64,000 bases of DNA. Origin: Omphiscola glabra. Its lineage: Eukaryota > Mollusca > Gastropoda > Lymnaeidae. The position numbers were made by a program, and so were the translations under genes. Shown here piece after piece: positions 22,472-32,085 of the stretch. The notes beneath the pieces were generated by a model. The model was not told where the DNA came from, made no database searches, and was given only the letters and a program-made list of their open reading frames with translations. The number at the start of each line of letters is the position of its first letter. Position 1 is the stretch's first letter. The DNA lies in assembly GCA_964017045.1 (NCBI GenBank), contig OZ024794.1:24795340-24859339 (forward strand), written 5' to 3'.

Positions 22472-24850
22472 CAGCGGTTCTCAACCTGTGGGTCGCGACC
22501 CCCAAAGGAGGTCGCCAAGGACCATTTCCGATGATGATTGTCTTAGAAACCGATTGATTTGGTCCAGCTGAAAAACCAGAATAGTCACCAATTTTCAGTT
22601 GTTAGATCTCCCCTTTGAACTATTCACCCCATATTAAAGCTTAAACCTTCAGTGAAAACTACTGCACACATCAGCTCGTTTACGGGTAATCGCGGATTAT
22701 AAATAGGGCATACAATAGACGAATCTGACAAGTCCAGTGAAAATGTAGAAGAAAAACCTCAAAGTTACCTCGCTTAATATCAAGTGATTCGCTTAACCAA
22801 TGGCAAGTAAGGAAAACGTAAATAAATAAAGAATATAGGTCAAAGGTCAGATGCTGAAATTACACCGAACAATAAATGCTACTATTGTTATCTACGATGA
22901 ATTTAAAGTGAAAATTTAAAGGCAAAAGTAAATATCGGTTGAGGAAGCAGAGTCTTTCTAGTCATTATACATAGAGGAAAGATAGTTGCTGTTCAAGTTT
23001 TATGTGATTAGAAGCAGTATACTGAGATGAAAATTTAGGATTACGTTTAATCAGTTTCAGTAGCTCCTCACCTGCAGTCAGTACTATTTTGCCCAAGCTC
23101 AGCATGCTGTCGTACTAAGTTTCGTCTCTGTTAAAAATTGCCCCTGATGAACGACGATTGCCTTATAAAGGCAAACAAATAAAAATAAAACGCAAAATAA
23201 AAAGTATGCTCGTCTACTGATTCACGCCTCCTTTTGAACCTGACCATTGAGTGATGAGAGTATTATAATGATTTACAACATGGTCATTGTCAATCATTTT
23301 AAACAATTGTAATTAGTCCCATCTGATTACAGGCTGTTAAACACGTTATAAAATATCTCTATGTTTTCATTGTTACTGAAAATGCAGGCCATTATCTTTT
23401 ATGTTATTAATCAAAGTCTTACAGTGAACTGAGTAATGACTGATGTGTATGTGTAATATAGCATAACATAAGCCTATTCCATAAATTTCAGTACCAGTTC
23501 AAGGTCATAATGAGTCATATTACTTATATGTAACTTATAATTTATAACAAGCTGAATAATAATGGCACTGTGAAAGTATAAGCTTGATATAATTTATTAC
23601 ATTATCATTGAGTCATTACACGGAAATGACACCACCTGTACAAGATCAGTGGAAAAAGTTGACAAGTCACAATATTGAGTCAGTCTGATAATAAACTGTA
23701 AAAATCTGTCACAAAATACCTAGTAACTAATATATTTTAAAAGTAAAATGGTATCACTAAATAGAGGGAAATTATAGAATTGTATTTTTACTTGAGAAAA
23801 TGTTGGATACTTTCAAACTTTAAAATCACCTTTTCTCAAACTCTTCAAAATGTTACAATATACCATCTTTTAGCAAACCATCCCATGACAATGAATCGTG
23901 TAGAGAAGAACGTTAAGAAAAGAAAATACAGTGAGGATTATTTGCTGTATGGTTTTACCTCAATAATTACAACAGGGATTGAGAAACAGAAAAGTGTTAT
24001 TTGTTGTGAAGTTATATCAGCCGAATCTATAAAGCCGAACAAACCAAAAGCCATTTTGATAGCAAGCATCCAAGATTTGCCGGCAAGAATACCAACTATT
24101 TTAGAAGTAAAGCTGATGGACTCCAGAAAGCCAGACTTGACACTGGTGACAAGTTCCACAAACAAAACGTAGCAGCCGTTGAAGCTTCATATTTGGTGGC
24201 ACTCAGAATCGCCAGAGCTATGAAACCTCACACCATTGCTGAAGATTTTTTGCTGCCAGCGGCCAAAGACATTGTTCGCGTTATGATCGGAGATAAATTT
24301 GTTACGAAATTGAGTACTATTTCCTTATCTAACGACATTGTCCGCAGAAGAATAGATGCCATGGTAATCAGGTCTAAACACAAAAGAAGACTTGTTGTGG
24401 AATATGATCTTCGTTGTGCGCTTGCAAAAACTGCCCCGAGCATTTCTGATCTGGTAAAAAAAAGAAGCAATCTCAACCTTCGCACTGACGTTGGCTTTTT
24501 ACGCATACTGTCGCAAAATGTAGCAATGTAGTTTACTGTAGTTATGTTAACACTGTTACCCATGCTACACCATGCTTCAAGACAAAATCTCATTTATTTG
24601 TTGTTAGAAATAAAAGTTCACAATATATAATTACCTATTGTTTTCTTGTGATTAATCACCATGTTTGAATTATGTTCAATTTGTAACCATGGAAATAAAT
24701 CCTGCATATCAGATATTTTCATTACTATACATAACAGAAGCAACATAACAGTTTAGAAGTAGCAACGAACATAAGTTTATGTTTGGGGGTCGCCACAACA
24801 AGAGGAACTGCATAAAGGGGTCGCGGCATCAGAAAGGTTGAGAACCGCTG
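22472..24850 (+). mobile_element. Complete SPIN-like hAT transposon, internally deleted
   Basis: This 2,379-bp element begins CAGCGGTTCTCAACCTGTGG and ends AGGTTGAGAACCGCTG. It is flanked by a perfect 8-bp target-site duplication, GTCTAGAG at 22464-22471 and 24851-24858, which fixes both boundaries and is the hAT hallmark. Both sub-termini resemble SPIN ends, notably TGTGGGTCGCGACCCCC on the left and GGGGTCGCCACAACAAGAGG on the right. The last 70 bp match the complement of the truncated copy at 19853. It contains the start and end of a BED-type hAT transposase but lacks most of the catalytic core, so it is non-autonomous. The left 1.4 kb ahead of the ORF has no recognised features. Confidence 0.9.
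23885..24531 (+). pseudogene. ZBED5-like hAT transposase remnant
   Basis: From the ATG at 23885 the product starts with the KRKYSEDYLLYGFTSI signature of ZBED5/FAM200-type hAT transposases, then a BED-finger region (VICCEVISAESIKPNKPK). A frame change near 24045 moves the His half of the finger (HFDSKHP) and the following part into another frame. That frame continues through ASYLVALRIARAMKPHTIAED, LLPAAKDIVRVMIGD and LSNDIVRRRIDAM. After this the sequence jumps to a short C-terminal segment (LRCALAKTAPSISDLV) and stops at 24529-24531. The RNase-H-like DDE catalytic core and most of the dimerisation domain are absent. The first zinc-ligand Cys of the finger also appears replaced by Ser. It cannot encode an active transposase. 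The family call is strong by motif. Confidence 0.85.
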
Positions 24851-24989
24851 GTCTAGAGTAATATTTTTTAAAAAAAAGAGAAGTTGCTGGAATTAAAAAA
24901 ATAATACTAGTAATTGAATATTGCTTGTAATAAACCCGCTTATCTGAACTATAACATTTTAAAAATTATCCAAGGAATATTCAAAATTA

Positions 24990-25395
24990 GCACATCCAGG
25001 ATCTGACAAACTGTGAAAGATGAAGATGAAATATGAAGATGGAAGGTGAAGATAAGAGAAGAAAATGAGAGAAGAAGATGAGAGAAGAACATGAGAGAAG
25101 AAAGATGATGAGAGATAAGAGATGAAAGATGAAAATGAAGATGAGAGATGAACGATAAAGATGAAATGTGAAGATGAGAGAAGAATATGAAAGATGAAGA
25201 TAGAGATAAAAGATGACGATGATAGAAAAAGATGAGAGAAAAAGATGAAGATAAAGTTAAAGATAAAAGATGAAGCTTAAAGATTAAGATGGTGATAAAA
25301 GATAAAGAGGAAAGATAAAGATGAAAGATAAAGACGAAGATGAATCGTGAAAGATGAAAATGAAAGATGAAGATGAAAGATGAAGATTAAAGATA
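24990..25395. repeat. AGATGA-type purine-rich microsatellite
   Basis: About 400 bp of degenerate GAAGATGA/GATAAAGA repeats, nearly all purine plus T on the plus strand. Confidence 0.92.
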
Positions 25396-26232
25396 AATGT
25401 GCGTCTACCGAATTTAAACAAACACTGCACCATGATTTTGGGGAAGTTGGGTTTTAAAAAAAGGTCCCCCACAAATGGCTGAAAAAGACATGCAACGCCT
25501 ATGTCGAGGAAATGAACAGAGATTTTTATAAAAGCGAAATGTGTGGCGCGGGGAGTGCACAGATCGATGTGGAAAAATTGATTCAATTTTGATGTTAGGA
25601 AATAGAAACTCACCCAAGCCCTTATTTGCTGACCTACACAAACATGGACATTTCATTTGTTCTCTCCTGGCGATGTCCTGGTTCGTTTCTTGTACACCTC
25701 TGCCTTGATAACAAAGAGCAAACTGAATAATTAAATCAGAAACAACTGCGGGGCGATTGTATCAAGTTATTTGATTAGAGAATTATCTCAAAAAGCGCTG
25801 TCTCGCATGATCTATCTCAACATCGTTGTCTGACATTATCTGTCTCAAAACTTAATTTTAAACAATTTTTTAAGATATTTTTTTAAGGATAACCAATTGA
25901 CAGAATCAGAACACACTTGGACTTCAAAGGAGACAACAAATCCTAAGGGAAAGTTCTTATGTGCTTTTGTGAATTTATTTTGTAATTATTTGTTTTGGTG
26001 GTCGTGTGGGGGGGGGGGGGGGAGTATATTCTGTGTTTTCTGTTTTTCTTATGCCAGGTAGCTGGGATCAATGACTTTAAACTTATATCTGAACTCCAGG
26101 TTGTTGCAACGTTCCCCAATTGAGAGCAATAAGCTGTCCTAGAAATTAGAACTGTTTGTAAATCAACCGTTAGCAAATGTTTGACGAATGAAGAGAGCAA
26201 TCTTAATGTGTTTTCATATCAGCCCCTTTTCT
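25396..26232. other. Unassigned DNA
   Basis: No gene recognised. A G homopolymer of about 14 bp lies near 26009-26022. Confidence 0.4.
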
Positions 26233-26322
26233 ATGTGCCAGCACCCACTTGGCGGCCCCTCAGCACCCACTTGGCGGCCCCTCAGCACCCACTTGGCGGC
26301 CCCTCAGCACCCACTTGGCGGC
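26233..26322. repeat. 22-bp tandem repeat, 4 copies
   Basis: Four almost identical copies of CAGCACCCACTTGGCGGCCC plus two bases, GC-rich against an AT-rich background. Confidence 0.93.
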
Positions 26323-28183
26323 CCACGAATTAATAGCTTTCTCCCTGTCCTGTTATCTTTCGGCCCGCACAAGCTTTTCATAAAGTATTATGGCCCACAT
26401 AAGGTTTTGCATCAAGTATTACGGCCCGCCTTACATTTTGAGTTCTGCAGGCCTGACATAGGCCGTTGGTTGTGCCACTGGGTGTGCTACAGGTGAGCTC
26501 CGTAACCATTGTGCACACTTGTATGCCACGATATGATGTCAGGTGTGAGTGTTACTATATTCTGTTATTTAGTATTTAATTATTGTTAGCGAATGTTACA
26601 TTCATGTTTGAACTCTATTACAATAAAAAAAAATTCATGAATTTTACTGGTGGTGTGCCGCGCGTGAAATTATTAACATTATTTTTTGCTCAGCTCTGCG
26701 CTATCTCTCAAATATATATATATATAATTTTATATATCTATCCATCCGTGCCTGCCTCACTACTTCCTTCCACTGATACCTAACTAATGCTTCTCTTTTC
26801 CATGCTTGGATTTCCATTTGTTGTAGATCTTTTTCCACATCATCCATCCATCTAAGCCTAGGTCTGCCTTTGAGCCGCTTCCTCTTGGGTTTTGATGATG
26901 CACCCACTTCACTCCTCTGTCATTTGGCGTTCTTTCTAAATGTCTTGCCCAGCGTAGCGTGACCTTTTTATTATTTCTGCTACTATCGCTGGATCCAGAT
27001 ATAGACTGTACAATTCATGGTTGGTTCGTATTCTCCATCCATATTCATCCTTTGTTGGTCCATATATTTTCATGAGAGCTTTCCTCTCCCATGTTTTTAA
27101 TAGATTTTCTGCCGTTTTTGTTAGGGTCCAAGTTTCATTCTGCATATGTTACAACTGGTCTATTTACAGTTTTATAAAAAGTTTTCTTTGTTTCTATTTC
27201 TTTTAGTTTAGCTTTTCCCCATTCCCTCTTTTTTTCCTAAATATTTTTGTGGCTTTCCTCCTGGCTTTCTTGTATGTTTGTGTTGTTTTTCTGGTTTTCC
27301 TTTGAAACTTGATCATTCGTGCTTTATTCTTTTCTTCGATAGTCTCTCTGCATTCATTATCAAACCAGCCTACTCCATTGTTCGTTTTCTGGAATCCTAC
27401 TACTTTTTCTGTTGATCTTTTCATAGCATTTTTAATACTGTCCCACTGTTCATTTATTTTTTTTCCCCTGCTTACTTCCTCCTGTGTTGATTCTAGCTGT
27501 GCTTCTACTTCATTCTGGTAAGCTTTTGCAGTTAGTGAGTCTTTGGTAAGCTTTTGGTAAACGTATCGTTTCTCTCTTTGATTACGATTATTGTGAATTA
27601 TGCTTATTCTCTGCTTATATTTAACCCTTGCAAGTAGATGGTCAGTGTCTGCTTCTGCTCCTCGATAGCTTCTTACATCTAGTCCATGCCTGCGATCGAT
27701 TAGAACATGGTCAATTCGGTTGTGGGTGATTCCATCTGGTGAGTTCCAAGTAGCTTTATGTACATGTGTGTGCGGAAACTTGGTGCTGCAAATTGACATT
27801 CCTTTTTCCTACAGCAAAGTCTATGAGTCTTAGTGCCTCTTCGTAGATCTTTTCCAGTGTCTCATAAAAGGATTCTTTATCCTGATTTTCCCTATCTTCG
27901 GTGGGAGCATGTACATTTAAGAATGTTATATTGAACATTTTTCCTAGCACACGCAAAGAATACTATCTTTCATTTTCTGGTTTGAAGCCTATGACTGCAC
28001 TGACTGCTTCTTTTTTTCACGGCAAATCCTGTTCCTAGTGTGTTGGTGTTGTTACCACTATAAAATATGGTGTATTCTTTTGCTTTGAGGATGTCTGAAT
28101 TTTTCCATCGAATTGCTTGCAATGCAGCAATAGATATTTTATATTTAACCAGTTGATTTATAAGGTTGGCTAAGGCTCCTGCT

Positions 28184-28363
28184 CAGTGGCGTAGCGAGCT
28201 TAACTCGCGTCTGGGGCACAATACCTTTTTAGCGCCTCCAATACCTTTTTAGCGCCCCCCATTCGAAAACCATACAATATTATAGTAAAATATACCATTT
28301 GGCGCCCCTTTGTGAGTAGCGCCCGGGGCATGATGCCCCCTTGCCCCCCTCGCTACGCCACTG
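28184..28363. mobile_element. 180-bp hAT-like MITE with 8-bp duplication
   Basis: The ends CAGTGGCGTAGCGAG and CTCGCTACGCCACTG are perfect 15-bp inverted repeats. The 8-bp direct repeat CTCCTGCT at 28176-28183 and 28364-28371 is its target-site duplication, placing it in the hAT superfamily by duplication length. Its insertion split the endonuclease region of the RTE copy. Related copies lie at 34641-34765 and 40499-40697, and a related end at 47040-47262. Shared internal landmarks are GGCGCCCC and ATTAT-rich centres. Confidence 0.9.
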
Positions 28364-28617
28364 CTCCTGCTCTAAACAGGCTTAGTACATTCCAAGTAGC
28401 AATCCAAAAATCATGTCCATATACAGGCATAGGTCGATTTCCATTGGTATCATTCCGGGTTTTATTCTGTTGATTGGCTTTCGTAACATTAATTTTTTTA
28501 CATGGCCGGGTTGTTAACCCTGCGCACAACCGTCTGGGGGGCTGCCCCTTACAGCTCTCTATGTAGCTGCCTTAGTTTTTGGGTAAGGTTCCCTAGCCTT
28601 TGTGGATCTCTCTACTT

Positions 28618-28633
28618 CCTACAAGGCAGTAGG
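28618..28633 (-). other. RTE leader hairpin, second copy
   Basis: On the minus strand this reads CCTACTGCCTTGTAGG, a 5-bp stem with loop TGCCTT. The equivalent hairpin at 50913-50928 has G-C where this one has A-T, which is a compensatory change. Confidence 0.5.
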
Positions 28634-28740
28634 TTCTGATTTTGGTCCGCCCCAGGTATTTTATGTCCCCGGTACCCTCTAAGTCTGGTGGGCTTTCCCT
28701 TATCCGCAACCTGGGGAGGCGCTCGATGGATGATCATTAT

Positions 28741-30236
28741 ATATTAAAGTTAATCTTTATTCATACTATATCCAGAAAGTCGTAAAATGCATACGTGTCT
28801 CAAATAAATAAACACAAATATATTTGTTTTATTAGCTTCAAACAAAATCTCCGGTCGAGAAAACAGTCACGTAAGGAATAATGGCCAATTGTCTGATCTG
28901 AAGTGTTACTGGCATCAATCCATGCTGTGTCTCGTTTCATTTTCTCTAGAGATGACCTGGAAGAGAAGATAAGCTCTCTTTTTGTTCTTGGTACGCTACG
29001 GAATCACGACCCGCCTTAAGAGCTTCTCTAATCAGAAGTCTGGAATTATTTTTTCTTACACTAAGTTTTTTGATGTGCAGTAAATGGTTTAGAAGTAAGC
29101 TGCGCATTGGGTACGCCTCCGTGTCTTCAAGTAAATGATATATGATATAAGATTATGCCTTTTATATATATAAATATACGAATAATTTCGATTTTTTTAC
29201 GCCCCACGAAGCTGGTGTCCGGGCTGGTTGCTCCCCTTCGGCCCTCCCTTTGCACGTCCCTGTTTGGTGTTCCGTAAATAGGTTTGGATGTTCCGTAAAT
29301 AGTTTTAGGGTTCCGTAAATAGGTTTGGTGTTCCGTACCTGATATGTGTTTAATTGGGTAAGTTGTTATATCATTCAATGGGTTCTTCTGTCAGTAACTG
29401 AATGACACGGTCAATACATCATTTGAACATTTACAATTTTAATTAGCTTGATGATACTGTGTAACAAAAGTGATAATGTGATATGGAAACAAATGTGTTT
29501 AATAAGGATTGAAAGTTTTTATGATTTAATTTAATTTTTTTATAACGTTATGCTAGACTAACTGTTTAAGCCTATAGAACAATTATTTTAGAATAATATA
29601 CTCAAGAGCATGGATCTTTTTATAACATGGATCATTCTATTTTATGCGTAGTTAACCGTTTATTTTAAATGTTATATTTTAACTTTCAGTGGAACAAATA
29701 GGATTAGCCTACAGTCTTAGAGAAGAAAATGTAGAACATTTAGGAATAGTAATTCAATCAGGAGAGTGCTCTAAAATTTTAATTTTTCACCGATATCAAA
29801 GAACCTGTTTTGTCATAGAACTTTTGTCACGTGACGCAATATATTCTGATATTCTTGACGACAGTTGCATGCATTCTAACAACGTACCAGCCTGGCTTGT
29901 TTTTCTTTAAAAATCTATTTTCAGCATCGCCCGTCTCACTCCCTTTTTATCTTTACCATTTACGAATGGCTTATCACGACCGGCCAAGCTCTTACATCCC
30001 AACATGACCCCCCCCCCCACCAGTAAAACTCCCACTTCACCCCCACACACCCTCACACACACAAACAAATACACTACCAACATTCATCCACATACACTTC
30101 TGCACGTAATTTTTAACGGACACGTCAGCTAGGACTTGAAGTCGTTATAAATGTCCACACAGACACACACACACTAACATCCACACACACATATGCACAC
30201 ACACACACGATTGGAGAGGTGAAATATTGAAATCAC
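28741..30236. other. Unassigned DNA with one doubtful exon
   Basis: No recognised gene except the weak candidate at 29690. A short repeat of GTTCCGTAAATAGGTTTG (four degenerate copies) lies at about 29267-29340, and CA-rich microsatellite sequence at about 30040-30210. Confidence 0.4.
29690..29910 (+). CDS. Possible terminal exon of unknown protein
   Basis: After a plausible acceptor (TATTTTAACTTTCAG ending at 29689) the frame is open for 73 codons to a TAA at 29908. The peptide has protein-like composition, including GLAYSLREENVEHLGIVI, KILIFHRYQRTCFVIELL and DDSCMHSNNVPAWLVFL. There is no family I recognise, no in-frame ATG near the start, no upstream partner exon and no obvious polyadenylation signal just downstream. 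Chance remains a good explanation in AT-rich DNA. Confidence 0.15.
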
Positions 30237-31733
30237 GCCTTGCCACTCCCTTGGTATAACGCCACTCCCTTGGTATAAAGCCACTCACTTGGTATAAAGC
30301 CACTCCCTTGGTATAAAGCCACTCACTTGGTATAAAGCCACTCACTTGGTATAAAGCCACTCACTTGGTATAAAGCCACTCACTTGGTATAAAGCCACTC
30401 CCTTGGTATAAAGCCACTCACTTGGTATAAAGCCACTCACTTGGTATAAAGCCACTCCCTTGGTATAAAGCCACTCCCTTGGTATAAAGCCACTCACTTG
30501 GTATAAAGCCACTCACTTGGTATAAAGCCACTCACTTGGTATAAAGCCACTCACTTGGTATAAAGCCACTCACTTGGTATAAAGCCACTCACTTGGTATA
30601 AAGCCACTCACTTGGTATAAAGCCACTCACTTGGTATAAAGCCACTCACTTGGTATAAAGCCACTCACTTGGTATAAAGCCACTCCCTTGGTATAAAGCC
30701 ACTCACTTGGTATAAAGCCACTCACTTGGTATAAAGCCACTCACTTGGTATAAAGCCACTCACTTGGTATAAAGCCACTCACTTGGTATAAAGCCACTCA
30801 CTTGGTATAAAGCCACTCCCTTGGTATAAAGCCACTCCCTTGGTATAAAGCCACTCACTTGGTATAAAGCCACTCACTTGGTATAAAGCCACTCACTTGG
30901 TATAAAGCCACTCACTTGGTATAAAGCCACTCACTTGGTATAAAGCCACTCACTTGGTATAAAGCCACTCACTTGGTATAAAGCCACTCACTTGGTATAA
31001 AGCCACTCACTTGGTATAAAGCCACTCACTTGGTATAAAGCCACTCCCTTGGTATAAAGCCACTCACTTGGTATAAAGCCACTCACTTGGTATAAAGCCA
31101 CTCCCTTGGTATAAAGCCACTCCCTTGGTATAAAGCCACTCACTTGGTATAAAGCCACTCACTTGGTATAAAGCCACTCACTTGGTATAAAGCCACTCAC
31201 TTGGTATAAAGCCACTCACTTGGTATAAAGCCACTCACTTGGTATAAAGCCACTCACTCGGTATAAAGCCACTCACTTGGTATAAAGCCACTCCCTTGGT
31301 ATAAAGCCACTCACTTGGTATAAAGCCACTCACTTGGTATAAAGCCACTCACTTGGTATAAATCCACTCCCTTGGTATAAAGCCCCTCACTTGGTATAAA
31401 GCCACTCACTTGGTATAAAGCCACTCACTTGGTATAAAGCCACTCCCTTGGTATAAAGCCACTCCCTTGGTATAAAGCCAATCCCTTGGTATAAAGCCAC
31501 TCCCTTGGTATAAAGTTACTCCCTTGGTATAAAGCCACTCCCTTGGTATAAAGCCACTCCCTTGATATAAAGCCACTCACTTGGTATGAAGCCACTCCCT
31601 TGGTATAAAGCCACTCTTTTGGGATAAAGCCACTTCCTTGGTATAAAGCCACTCTTTTGGGATAAAGCCACTCCCTTGGTATAACGATTTTTCCTTGGTA
31701 TAAAGTCATTATCTTGGTATAAAGCCACTCCCT
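30237..31733. repeat. 19-bp satellite-like array, about 78 copies
   Basis: The unit is GGTATAAAGCCACTCACTT, with a frequent single-base variant CACTCCCTT. Copies are nearly identical through about 31340 and become degenerate toward the right end (31370-31733). The order of the two variants is not random: a run of ten ACTT units flanked by CCTT units occurs twice, 19 units (361 bp) apart. Each unit carries a TATAAAG motif. Because 19 is not a multiple of three, open frames on the minus strand cycle through all registers and are not called as coding. Confidence 0.97.
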
Positions 31734-31793
31734 TTGGGTTATAATAAATTTTCCTTATACATGATGCTTGCTGGCCTAGTCCAATGACAGCTG

Positions 31794-32085
31794 TCCTAGA
31801 CAATCCTGTGAAAGCTGTGCTAGCTAGTCTAATGAAAGCTATACTAGCTAGTCTAATGAAAGCTATATTAGCTAGTCCAATAAAAGCTATAAAAGCTAGT
31901 CTAATGAAAGCTATAAGAGCCTATTCCCTTGAAAGCTTTACTATCTATTCTAGTGCTCAATCTATACTAACTAGTCCTGTGAAAGCTTTAAAAGCTAGTC
32001 CTGTCCTGTGAGAACTATACTAGCTAGTTCAGTTAAATCTATACTATATAGCAACTGTTAAAGCTACACTAGCTAGTCGTTTTTA
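31794..32085. repeat. 21-bp degenerate repeat with GCTAGTC core
   Basis: Units near CTAGCTAGTCTAATGAAAG. Copies decay toward the right. Confidence 0.88.

Larger units (their letters stand above)
26700..28740 (-). pseudogene. Decayed RTE retrotransposon, RT domain deleted
   Basis: Read from high to low coordinates, it has a 5' leader (about 28735-28500) matching the leader of the RTE copy at 50815. A broken AP-type endonuclease follows, with TWNV near 28395, then (past the inserted MITE) residues resembling IAALQAIRW, FLNVHAPTEDREN near 27920, and THNRIDHVLIDRRHGLDVRSYRG and DTDHLLARVK near 27660-27730. A basic linker ends near 27200. It then passes directly into the RT thumb and tail: ETWTLTK, KIYGPTKDEYGWRIRTN, and KGRPRLRWMDDVEKDLQQM near 26850. 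The catalytic RT palm (FADD box) is missing, so an internal deletion joined linker and tail. Several frameshifts and stops are present. A hAT-like MITE sits at 28184-28363. It is close to BovB/CFDP2-type RTE proteins and is certainly dead. Confidence 0.85.

Noticed and set aside
30237..31733. Long 19-bp array considered as a centromeric satellite
   Set aside because: At 1.5 kb with a very short unit and degenerate edges it is better described as a local minisatellite.
31425..31803. Minus-strand frames of about 95 codons over the 19-bp array
   Set aside because: The 19-bp unit cycles through all registers. The peptide repeats every 19 residues with no family signal.
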